Source: Gammaproteobacteria bacterium (GTDB lineage: Bacteria > Pseudomonadota > Gammaproteobacteria > Pseudomonadales > Azotimanducaceae). Taken from it: a DNA stretch of 42,573 nt. Location: contig VXPO01000085.1 of NCBI GenBank assembly GCA_009839505.1, forward strand, positions 1-42,573, given 5' to 3'. Both the position numbers and the translations under genes were made by a program. The notes beneath the pieces were generated by a model. That model made no database searches. It was not told the DNA's origin and saw nothing but the letters and a program-made list of their open reading frames with translations. Each line of letters opens with the position of its first letter. The first letter of the stretch is position 1. Positions 31,901-37,756 of this stretch are shown piece by piece.

Positions 31901-33892
31901 GCCGGTAGCCGAGTGGCTGAGGGTGACGGGGTCGTTGTCGGCGTCGGCGTCATGTGCGGCCGTCACGGTGACCGTCTGCCTCTGCGCCCAGTCGGTGGTC
32001 GTGAACGTGAGCACCGTGGACGTCGCGGTCACGTCGGTGCCCGAGGTCCCGTCCACGGTGACCACGACGTCCCCGGACGGCACGACGTCCAGGACGATCC
32101 CGTAGCGGCTACCTTCGGCATCCCCCTCGGCGACCGTCAGGATCTGCGGCGATACCGACACGGACGGCGGATCCGTGGCGTCGCAGACGAGCCCCACATC
32201 CTCCGAATGACTGCAGTTGCTGTTGCCGATACCCCTGTGCTGGCAGTCGATTAGACGCGACTCGGTCCCGTCGCAGCTGAGGTCGTCGAGGAGAATCCGA
32301 CCGGTCCCGGGACCGAAGCGCGAGGCGTCGTGGACCTCGAGGGCGCGCCGGAAGCCCAGTTGCCGACAGGCGACCTCCGCATTCGGATAGCCGTCGCTGT
32401 AGTCGGGAGGATCGCCCCAGCCGTCGTCGCAGACGGTCCCCCAGCTGCCGTTGAGGAAAACCGAGAGCCAGCCCTCGCTGTCGTCGGCCCCATCGCGGAG
32501 TGCCAAGTCGCCCTCTTCGCCCGGGGAATAGGTCGTGCGCAGCGTCGCCGACGCGGACCACGGGCCGGTGCCTTCGTCGCTCTTGGCGCGCACCTGGACC
32601 TCGTAGGCCGTGCCCGGCACCAGGCCGGTGATGGTCGCGGTGGTCGCCGCCACCGCCTGGGGACCCGCGGCGAACGCGCTCCCGTCGTCGGGCCGGTACT
32701 GCAGGTCGTAGCTCTCCGCAGCCGGTCGGTCGCCGTCCGGCGGCGCATTCCAAGTCACCGTCAGGCTGGTGCTGGTCTGGCTATGCGCCCTCGGTGCCGA
32801 GGGCGCCGTGGGCGGTTCGTCGACGTCGGTGACGCTGATCACGATGCGGATCGTGTCTTCGTGGCCCGCGTCGTCGGCGACTCTCACCGTCACGCGGTAG
32901 ACAACGCCCTGCTCGTGGTCCAGTGCCCCGGACGTCTGGATCTGCCCGTCGGTGGCGACGATGGCGAAGTGGGCGGCATCTGTGCCGAGCAGCGAATAGG
33001 TCAGCGGATCGTCGTCGGCATCCGTGGCGGACACCGGCGCGCCGACCGAACCGCCCGAAGGCGTGTTCTCGGCGACGCTGCGGGTCGCAGAGACCCCCTC
33101 GCCGAAACTCGGCGCCCGGTTGGCACCGTCGTCGTCGTACACCGTCACCGCGACGTCGACCGACGCGCTGTCGTAGCCGCCGCCGCTCGCCGAATGGGTC
33201 AGGGTGACGGTGTCGTCGACGGCGTCGGCGTCCTCCGCCGCGGTCACCGTGACGGTCCGCGCACGGTTCCAGTTGGCGGTGGTGTAGGTCAGCGCGGTCG
33301 GGCTCACCGTCACGTCCGTGCCCTGGGTGCCGCCGACCGTGACCATGACGTCCGACGTTGGCTGCCGCTCCAGAACGATGTCGTAGGTGCTCCCCGCCGT
33401 ATCCGCCTCGGCGACGAACAGTGCGTCCTCGGACACGACAATGGCAGGATTCCAACAGGTCACGCCGACGTCTTCGTTGTGACCGCAGTTGTGGTTCCCC
33501 AACCCTCGGTGCCGACAGTCGATCAGTCGCGATTCGTTCCCGTCGCAGCTGACATCGTCGAGGAGAATCGGGCCCGTTCCTTCGCCGAAGTAGGCACTGT
33601 CGTGGAACTCCACGACGCCGCCGGAGTAGCCCAACTGCCGACAGGCGACATCGCCGTTCGCAGTGCCGGCAGCGTCCACCCAGCCGTCGTCGCACACCGT
33701 GCCCCACTCGCCCACCGTTGTGGAGGTCGCGACCGTCCTGACCCGGAAGACCTCGAGACGTCCTTCGTGCTCGACCGCGCCGTCCCGAAGCCGCAGCTCG
33801 CCCTCTTCCTGCGCCCAGACCGGACCGGCGCAGACCAACGCCGCCATGGCGAGTACTCGGACGTACCCACAGGCTGCCGAGGTGACGTTCAT
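22925..33892 (-). CDS. Giant secreted SRCR/cadherin/FN3/LRR multidomain protein (surface protein C)
   Basis: Predicted exported protein of 3655 aa, with a signal peptide cleaved after VWA (residue 27). SRCR domains lie at about 31-147, 461-571 and 1201-1304, each with six cysteines (group A pattern). Calx-beta-like, cadherin-like and fibronectin III modules follow in four rounds; the third round lacks an SRCR. Next come a cadherin-like beta-sandwich (1616-1715) and plant-type LRRs (about 1795-1975, LxGxIPxxLGNLxxL) with a Cys pair on each side. An FN3 domain and a second beta-sandwich follow (about 1995-2205), then eight Calx-beta-like modules (2210-3066), a SwmB-like domain (3067-3165) and a 230-240-aa module present twice. 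There is no barrel, LPXTG or C-terminal Phe, so anchoring and the export route after Sec are unknown. No clear Shine-Dalgarno sequence precedes the ATG. Adhesion or host interaction is inference. Confidence 0.88.
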   Translation of the reverse strand: MNVTSAACGYVRVLAMAALVCAGPVWAQEEGELRLRDGAVEHEGRLEVFRVRTVATSTTVGEWGTVCDDGWVDAAGTANGDVACRQLGYSGGVVEFHDSAYFGEGTGPILLDDVSCDGNESRLIDCRHRGLGNHNCGHNEDVGVTCWNPAIVVSEDALFVAEADTAGSTYDIVLERQPTSDVMVTVGGTQGTDVTVSPTALTYTTANWNRARTVTVTAAEDADAVDDTVTLTHSASGGGYDSASVDVAVTVYDDDGANRAPSFGEGVSATRSVAENTPSGGSVGAPVSATDADDDPLTYSLLGTDAAHFAIVATDGQIQTSGALDHEQGVVYRVTVRVADDAGHEDTIRIVISVTDVDEPPTAPSAPRAHSQTSTSLTVTWNAPPDGDRPAAESYDLQYRPDDGSAFAAGPQAVAATTATITGLVPGTAYEVQVRAKSDEGTGPWSASATLRTTYSPGEEGDLALRDGADDSEGWLSVFLNGSWGTVCDDGWGDPPDYSDGYPNAEVACRQLGFRRALEVHDASRFGPGTGRILLDDLSCDGTESRLIDCQHRGIGNSNCSHSEDVGLVCDATDPPSVSVSPQILTVAEGDAEGSRYGIVLDVVPSGDVVVTVDGTSGTDVTATSTVLTFTTTDWAQRQTVTVTAAHDADADNDPVTLSHSATGGGYDGVSIPSVAVTVIDDEGGNQAPRFDEESPASRTVAENSTPGQLVGAPVSATDDDGGTLTYSLVGGDTALFDIVASSGQLRVNGALDHEQSTSHGVTVRVDDDAGGFAVIEVDIDVSDVDEPPSAPGPPTVSNLTATSATFRWDPPADSGRPAIEHYDLQYLADGDAAFTAGPQDVLVSTATIAGFVPSTDYEIQVRAVNHEGDGAWSASATFRTPSVDGTALGTVRLSANTLSVAEGDTEGGQYEVELSAEPSAAVVVTIGGTAGTDLTARPSTLTYTVADWNQSQTVTVTAAEDADAQDDEATLTHTSTGGGYDDASNPTVAVTVTDNDGANQAPSFDDGAATSRSVAENSPAGSPVGAPVSATDADDDPLTYSLFGTDAAHFGVTATSSQILVNSPLDHEQGIDYRVSVRVEDGEGGSDTISVEITVGDVDEPPSAPSTPRVTATTANSATFAWDPPGDLDRPPVDDYDLQYRVGTTGTFTAGPQGLTGTTGTISGLVSPTHYQVQVRANNAEGAGVWSSSLTYHFDPATAEGDLRLSGGSDDAEGRVEVVVGGVWGTVCDDGWDALDGRVACRQAGFVDVVRVRTAAHFGEGTGPINLDDVACIGTEARLIDCPHTPEADHDCGHYEDAGVTCLTMPTGWVSPAELTVVEGDAGGGQYEIGLDYQPVGDTVVTVGGTSGSDVTVNPSMLTYTTANWDQAQTVTVTAADDADADDDPVTLTHSATGGGYEGGIPDVEVTVADDDGANASPSFDEGVSTTRNIAENSSPSSPIGSPVSAQDDDGDPLTYSLLGADAAHFDIDAGDGQLLVDGGLDHEQGITYRVTVRVEDDMGNSDTINVAIDVGDVDEPPNAPSAPSIAETSGTSLNVRWEEPPNSGRPAIDDYDLQYRTGDAGAFEAGPQGVARTRATITGLVYDTEYQIQVRANNDEGEGAWSPSVSGRTDPEPDANLKGLTVSDGDGAATLMPAFDPAVTSYTAEVANTVTVVSIHAEPNHVKSTVATATPEDLDPDTAGIQMRLAVGDNVMTLEILAEDGETKTYTITVIRAPYCAATTPAVTGVTGSPSAGLIDDCNTLMAWWEAVVGGQDPPSLDWSPDRSMRDWMAIETSDGRVTAFDSDLETDLYSTSLRGELTPELGSLSALTVLRLSGVGLRGPIPEELGNLSQLTVLDLSNNRSVVGIDLPGLSGTIPDSLGNLAALTELDLGSNSLSGEIPDSLQRLVSLRVLRLGRNVEVSVYQQPISDTGLEGFFPDWFGSLTRLEVLRLDFNRLDGRIPRELGDLQSLVELSLERNYLRGCVPRSLSRFRSDIATQRERGTVVPSTLPYCPAPGRTTANVTSALDGEVAVNYRAGVPSGGQTISHFEYRLSSDGGVTWNPDWSTIPDSGPGQSSRGSYVFRGLANGTTYQLEIRAVNDDGAGNPARVTATPRPRSSDAALLTLEVIDTASGATVALTPTFDPASLHYATTVRRSIATVTVFAVPADGNAGLSTEPGDDDAGRAGIQVPLEPGFNEIALTVTAQDGATQVVYRLSVLRERTNDPAGVEVDPPALTIEEGKSASYAVKLTAEPVESVTVAVNATGIGQIETNPSRLTFTTFSWGTAQTVEVTAQEDDDSVDGYSVLSHVATGSGYERVTTSDVTVDVFDDDVDGVVISTTMLAVNEGSQTTYTVVLDTEPVGTVEVTATAPSGSGLTVDPGRLVFTPADWGTARTMTVEAEQDADGEDDAATVTHAVSGGGYDGVSVDSVRTTVLDDDTKGVDVSTSELNIRERGSAVYTLVLTTEPTGPVTVTATAPPGSDLNVAPSAVTFSPTDWMTVRTVTVTVAGDDDAVDETATVTHVASGGGYGAVDVPGVAVAVEDADAPQAVFSTTHLGVAENAETDYTVRLVSAPRATMTMSVAVPTGADLTVRPAEIVITTTDWSTPRTVAVAAGDDADTADDEVTLRHTASGAGYDGDVLGVVNVTVTDDDTPGVVVWATRIDVPEGGSATYNIRLSTQPTAPVTVTATASGELDVAPAVLSFTVADWDTTQIVTIRAPHDDDTVDGLVTVRHAARGGDYDGVPVPDTVVSVIDDDIAGVTFSATSVSVAEGDTTTYTVVLDALPDAPVTVTTSVAAGASIAVRPAVLTFTAADWAAAQMVTIEALQDDDGEDTRETVTHTVGGGAYDGVALAAVAVNVADDDVLAVDLSTNALSIREGGEGTYAVSLATEPTGPVTVTPSAPVGADLSVEPAALTFDAANWAIAQNITVHAAHDEDTAADQASVSHVASGGGYGGVAVESVSVAVVDDDRAGVALSTGMLTVGEGGTATYTVRLDTEPSSAVILTASVVSGSGIDLRPSSVTFAIDDWALGRTITVDAAEDSDADDGAASIAHQARGGGYDGVQVATLPVAVMDNDTPPVPVDARARADRLTLRFDRMLDESSVPEPGAFDVQVDGNDGSGADAAEPANVADVGVAASTVVLTLARAVQPGEDVTVTYTPGNRRIRSAGQIYARGFTIRARLPARGGEVSGRVPLFESAANADRQGFVRVISHSEVAGEVDIEAVDDNGMRAGPVTLSIAAGGAAHFNSDDLEGGNTDKGLPNGIGQPGQGNWRLLLTSDLDIEVLSYARTSDGFVTSLHDVVPVEAGVHRGLVFFNPGENVNQESRLRLVNSGDVDASVTVTGIDDLGTESEEVRIHLPAGSAIDLTASELEAGTGPGIEGGALGDGEGKWQLEVVSDTPIVAMSLLASQGRLTNLSTAPQTPGSAEGSVTVPLFPSVSNPDLQGFVRVINQSAQAGNVLIEAFDDTDTTYETVILSIDAGAAAQFNSDDLELGNPDKGLAGSTGAGEGAWRLELSSELDIEVLGYIRTDDGFVTAMHDLAPIDDDVYRVVFLNPASNDRQVSRLRLINPGTIDAAVTLTGIDSDGISPGDPVRATVPAGASLELTSVELESGDSEDIEGGAFGDGAGKWQVRIESDEPIWVMSLLRSPTGHLTNLSTSPRHEAESTVVP
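22958..24364 (-). repeat. Duplicated C-terminal module of surface protein C
   Basis: Residues about 3177-3406 and 3416-3645 are two copies of one module. Shared words in the same order are VPLF, QGFVRVI, FNSDDLE, DKGL, WRL, LDIEVL, DGFVT, HD, NPxxN, SRLRL, GxEGGAxGDGxGKWQ and LTNLST. I do not recognise the family. Its place at the very C-terminus, where a sorting or anchoring domain would be expected, makes an anchoring or secretion role possible. Confidence 0.75.
24695..27265 (-). repeat. Eight tandem Calx-beta-like modules inside surface protein C
   Basis: Residues 2210-3066 are eight units of about 107 aa with a common pattern: VxEGxxxTYTVxLxTEP, VTVTAxxxxG, TFTxxDWxxxxTVTVxAxxDxD, TVTHxxxGGGYDGV and DDDxxGV. 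The same module type also occurs singly four times in the N-terminal half, next to cadherin-like and FN3 modules. They differ from the DGTAxAGxDY modules of proteins A and B. Confidence 0.85.
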
Positions 33893-33997
33893 GCTGGCGT
33901 GGCGTTGGTAGAGGAGTGCCTGCTGTGCGTCCCGTGGATCGCCAACGCGGCCGCTCTGCGCACGCGTTTACTCCCATCCGGTCAATGAGACGACCGA

Positions 33998-34043
33998 AGC
34001 GTAGGCGAGTCCTAGGCGGTTCCGCGTCCCCAACATTGGTGAG
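33998..34043 (-). promoter_or_regulatory. Promoter of surface protein C with degenerate shared palindrome
   Basis: On the minus strand CACCAATGTTGGGGACGC lies within 34023-34041. The right half TTGGGGACGC is intact, but the left half CACCAA has one mismatch. A weak -10-like TACGCT (33998-34003) follows after 24 nt. The predicted leader is about 99 nt. The rest of the 230-bp intergenic region (33893-34122) shows nothing else recognisable. Confidence 0.45.
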
Positions 34044-34122
34044 ACGTACGTGGTCCGATGCGCGTCGCCACGGACGGAACATCGCCCTCGTCATAGTTGG
34101 TTGCCGAACGGCCCCGGGTGCG

Positions 34123-37100
34123 CTACGGCCGGAACTGAAGCACCCGGGGTTTGAGGCGCTCCGGCATGGTGACCAGGCGCCAGGCCGTCTCCAGCCACTC
34201 GCACACGAGGCGCCGGGTGTCACGCGGGTCGACCATCTCTTCCATCTGGAACCGGGACAGCGGTCCAATCGGCCCACGGGCGCTCTCGATGCGGGCCATC
34301 AGTTCGTCGCGCAGGGCGCGCGGATCCTCGGCTTCCGCGAGTTGACGCTTGTAGGCCGCCTCGATGCCCCCTTCCGGCGGGATACCGCCCACATCGGCCG
34401 CCGGCCAGGCCACGCGCACCGACGGTCTCGACCGGGGTGTCGCGTAGTTGTTCCCGGCGACGCCGAAACTGCGCCGCATGACTACGGTGAAGATCGGCAC
34501 GGTGACCTGCGAGAAAGCCACCATCCACTCGCCGCCTCGGCGGATCGCACCGGTGATCTCGTGCTCGAGGCCCACGGCGAATCCCGGGTTGTCCACCAGG
34601 TTCAGCACCGGAAGGTGGAACAGGTCGCAGAGATCCAAGTGCCGGGTGAGCTTGCTGCAACCGTCGGCGGTGAGTGCGCCCCCGTTGACGTGCTGGCTGT
34701 CGGATGCGAGCACGCCCATCGGGTGCCCGTTCATGCGGATGAAACCCGTGACCTGGTCTGTGCCCCACAGCGGACCGACCTCGAAGAAGGAGTCGCGGTC
34801 GGCCATCAGCCGGATCGCCTTGCGGATGTCGAAGGTGGTGGTTCGTTTGCGCGGAATCAGCGTGAACAGCTCCTCCTCGCGCCTGTCGGCCGGGTCATCG
34901 GTTCGCGGAGCCAAAACGGGCGGCGTCTCGTAGACCGACGACGGCAGGTAGGACAGGAACCGCCGGGTCAACTCGGCCGCCTCCTCCTCGGTGTCGGCGA
35001 GGTTGTCCACCGAGCCGTTGCGGCAGTGGATGTGCCAGCCGCCGAGGTCCTCCTTGGTGATGTCGTAGCCCATGGCATGGGCCACCACCGGTGGACCAGC
35101 CACGAACAACTGAGCGATGTCCCGCACCATCACCGAGAAGTGGCCGAGCACGGCCTTCGCGGCGCCGATGCCGACAACGCTGCCGAGCAGCATGTTGACG
35201 ACGGGGACGGTGGCCAACTGCTCGGTGTACATCGCACTGCCGAGATGTCCGGGCAGATACGAGCCGCCACCGCCCGCGACCCGCGGTCGACCCGCCTTGA
35301 TCGCACCGCGGCTCTCCTTCGCCTTGCTCTCGCCTTCCTTTTTCTGGGCCGGCACCATGGCCGCCACGCTGCCGCCGCCGGACGACCCGTCGAGCAGGCG
35401 AATCGACGGCGTCCGCATCTCCAGGGAAAGGCGGTCCAGGTAACCGCTCTTCGCACCGATGGCACCGTCGGCGTGACCGCCGCGCGAGGTGAAGTCGTCA
35501 GCGCAGACAACCGCTGAGCGACCCCCGATCTTGCCCCAGCCGCCGACGTGGTTGGCGGGTGTGAACGCGGTGATATTGCCGTCCTCGTCGTAGGACGCGA
35601 ACCCGGCGACACTGCCGACCTCCCGGAACGTACCCTCGTCGAGCAGAAGATCGATTCGTTCCCGGCAGGTCAGCTTGCCGCGGCTGCGCTGACGGACCAC
35701 GCCGGGGTCCTCCGAGCCCGGTGCCAGGCGTTCCCGTGAGAGAGAACGCATGGTGGCAACGTCCTTTAACAACGGTGCCCAAGTACCGTCCCCGGTGTCT
35801 GACTGGATACGTTGTGCGCCTGCGCTGGGCTCGATGACGGCGAAAACCTGCCCGGCCTCCACGCTGTCGCCTGCACTCAAGCCCTGCACCGCCGCCACTC
35901 TGCCATCGCAGGGTGCCGCGACCTGGGACTCCATCTTCATCGCGCTGATCACGATCATCGCGTCTCCCGCTTTCACGGCCTCGCCTTCCCGGGCGCGGAA
36001 CTCCAGGACGGAACCGGCCATGGGGCAGGCGACGGCTTCCTGCCCCTCCGCCACGTCGAGCGTGGCGACGACCGCACCCCCGGTCGGGGCCACTCCCGCC
36101 CCGGAGACGGTGGACACGCCCATAACGGTGGCCTGCTGCTGCAGCAGTGCCAGGGCACCGTTGCCATTGCCGTCCACGGCGGGTGAAAGAAGCTCAGGCT
36201 GGTCGGACAACAACGTCGTGCGCGCATCGCCCTCGCGGACGGCGGGATGGGCGAGAATCGCCTTGAGCTGGTCCAAGTTCGTGGCAAGTCCGCCGATATG
36301 GAATTCGTCCAACGCCCGACGTGTACGGTCCACGGCCGCGGCGTACGAGCCGGCAGACGAGCTCGAGGCCACAACCTTGGCCAACAGCGGATCGAACTGC
36401 GGCGGCGGAGCGTAGCCCACGTAGCCGTTGCCATCGACACGTACACCGGGCCCGGTAGGCTCCTTGTATGCGCTCAAGGTCCCGGCCCCTCGGGCCACCA
36501 CGCGCGCCTGCACGGCAAAGCCTCGCGGTGCTCCGACGGCGTGTTGGTCGACCAAGCCGAGGGATGGCAAGGAAGCCCCGGCTGCGACACGGAACTGCGC
36601 CTCGACCAGGTCAACGCCGGTCACCTGCTCGGTGACGGTGTGCTCGACCTGGATGCGCGGGTTGCATTCGATGAAGTAGTGCTCGCCGCTTTCCGGGGCC
36701 ACCAGGAACTCAACCGTGCCAGCGTTGACGTAGTTCGCAGCTTCCATGAGCTTGATGGCATCGGCGAGAATCCGACCCCGAAGCGTGTCGTCGAGGCCGG
36801 CGGCGGGCGCGGTCTCAATGACTTTCTGATTGCGCAACTGCACCGAGCAGTCTCGCTCATGCAGATGCAGCACATTGCCGTCGCCATCGGCAAGGATCTG
36901 GACCTCGATGTGGCGAGGACGTTCGACCAGTTTCTCGACGAAGAGATCGCCGTTGCCGAAGGCACCTGCGGCTTCACCCCGGCAACGCTCGAAGGACTCG
37001 GACATGGCATCCACGTCACCCACGACGCGCATGCCTCGACCGCCGCCCCCGCCCGCGGCCTTGAGCATGACGGGGTATCCCAGTTGCGCGGCCACGGCTG

Positions 37101-37542
37101 CGGCGCGATCCGCCGACTCCAGCGCTTCGGTACTGCCCGGCAGCACGGGTATCCCAAGGGACGAGGCCAAGGCGCGGGCCTGAACCTTGTCGCCGAACAG
37201 GGACAGGGTTTGCGGCGACGGACCGATGAACGTCATCCCCGCCTTGGTGCAACGAGTCGCGAAGTCGGCGTTCTCCGCCAGGAAACCGTATCCGGGATGA
37301 ACGCAGTCGCAACCCCGCTCCTTGGCAATGGCGACCAGCGCGTCGGCATCGAGGTATGCCCCGACCGGGTCGTCCACCGAGCCATTTCCAATCTCAACCG
37401 CCTCGGTCGCTATGCGCGTATGAAGGGACAACGCGTCCACCGGGGAGTACACGCCGACCGACTCGACGCCAAGAGAGGCGGCCGCCTTGGCGATGCGGAT
37501 CGCGATCTCGCCGCGATTGCTGATGAGAACTCGATGGAACAT
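34123..37542 (-). CDS. Single-chain biotin-dependent acyl-CoA carboxylase (BC-BCCP-CT fusion)
   Basis: Predicted to carboxylate an acyl-CoA using ATP, bicarbonate and protein-bound biotin. The start is the ATG at 37540-37542 (MFHRVLISNRGEIAIRI, 1139 aa) with GGAAG upstream; a 19-residue longer frame is rejected. Biotin carboxylase spans about 1-450, with the Gly-rich ATP loop at 164-171 (GGGGGRGM), HERDCSVQLRNQKVIE near 228-243 and ECNPRIQVEHTVTE near 292-305. The BCCP domain carries AMKMES, with biotin lysine K536. Carboxyltransferase halves fill about 620-1139, including DNPGFAVGLEHEITGAIRRG. A Lys/Glu-rich insertion lies near 732-756. The layout resembles single-chain long-chain acyl-CoA carboxylases; the substrate (acetyl-, propionyl- or longer acyl-CoA) cannot be read from sequence. 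It is not pyruvate carboxylase, because the CT is of the acyl-CoA type. Confidence 0.92.
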   Translation of the reverse strand: MFHRVLISNRGEIAIRIAKAAASLGVESVGVYSPVDALSLHTRIATEAVEIGNGSVDDPVGAYLDADALVAIAKERGCDCVHPGYGFLAENADFATRCTKAGMTFIGPSPQTLSLFGDKVQARALASSLGIPVLPGSTEALESADRAAAVAAQLGYPVMLKAAGGGGGRGMRVVGDVDAMSESFERCRGEAAGAFGNGDLFVEKLVERPRHIEVQILADGDGNVLHLHERDCSVQLRNQKVIETAPAAGLDDTLRGRILADAIKLMEAANYVNAGTVEFLVAPESGEHYFIECNPRIQVEHTVTEQVTGVDLVEAQFRVAAGASLPSLGLVDQHAVGAPRGFAVQARVVARGAGTLSAYKEPTGPGVRVDGNGYVGYAPPPQFDPLLAKVVASSSSAGSYAAAVDRTRRALDEFHIGGLATNLDQLKAILAHPAVREGDARTTLLSDQPELLSPAVDGNGNGALALLQQQATVMGVSTVSGAGVAPTGGAVVATLDVAEGQEAVACPMAGSVLEFRAREGEAVKAGDAMIVISAMKMESQVAAPCDGRVAAVQGLSAGDSVEAGQVFAVIEPSAGAQRIQSDTGDGTWAPLLKDVATMRSLSRERLAPGSEDPGVVRQRSRGKLTCRERIDLLLDEGTFREVGSVAGFASYDEDGNITAFTPANHVGGWGKIGGRSAVVCADDFTSRGGHADGAIGAKSGYLDRLSLEMRTPSIRLLDGSSGGGSVAAMVPAQKKEGESKAKESRGAIKAGRPRVAGGGGSYLPGHLGSAMYTEQLATVPVVNMLLGSVVGIGAAKAVLGHFSVMVRDIAQLFVAGPPVVAHAMGYDITKEDLGGWHIHCRNGSVDNLADTEEEAAELTRRFLSYLPSSVYETPPVLAPRTDDPADRREEELFTLIPRKRTTTFDIRKAIRLMADRDSFFEVGPLWGTDQVTGFIRMNGHPMGVLASDSQHVNGGALTADGCSKLTRHLDLCDLFHLPVLNLVDNPGFAVGLEHEITGAIRRGGEWMVAFSQVTVPIFTVVMRRSFGVAGNNYATPRSRPSVRVAWPAADVGGIPPEGGIEAAYKRQLAEAEDPRALRDELMARIESARGPIGPLSRFQMEEMVDPRDTRRLVCEWLETAWRLVTMPERLKPRVLQFRP

Positions 37543-37647
37543 GCCCGTCACTTCCAGCCGAAGTAGCCGGGCATCATACCTCTTGGACCAGGTCGGCAAC
37601 CCGTCGGCGCGGCCATGTTGTTACCGGCATCGTGGCAGTCGGCGCCA

Positions 37648-37738
37648 TACGGCCAATCTCGGTGATATACGGCCAAGAATTCGACCAATACGGCCAATCT
37701 TCAACCCAGATATGGCCGTCAACGCGTATTACGGCCAA
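37648..37738 (-). promoter_or_regulatory. Iteron-like array of TACGGCCAA upstream of the carboxylase
   Basis: Exact TACGGCCAA occurs at 37648-37656, 37668-37676, 37689-37697 and 37730-37738, with a degenerate tatggccg at 37711-37718 filling the gap. Start-to-start distances are 20, 21, 22 and 19 bases, close to two helical turns. In gene orientation the unit reads TTGGCCGTA. The array lies about 105-195 bases upstream of the carboxylase ATG and just beyond the hisG stop, so it is most likely a multi-site operator for the carboxylase gene. Confidence 0.7.
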
Positions 37739-37756
37739 AGGGGAGCAAGTCCGTCG

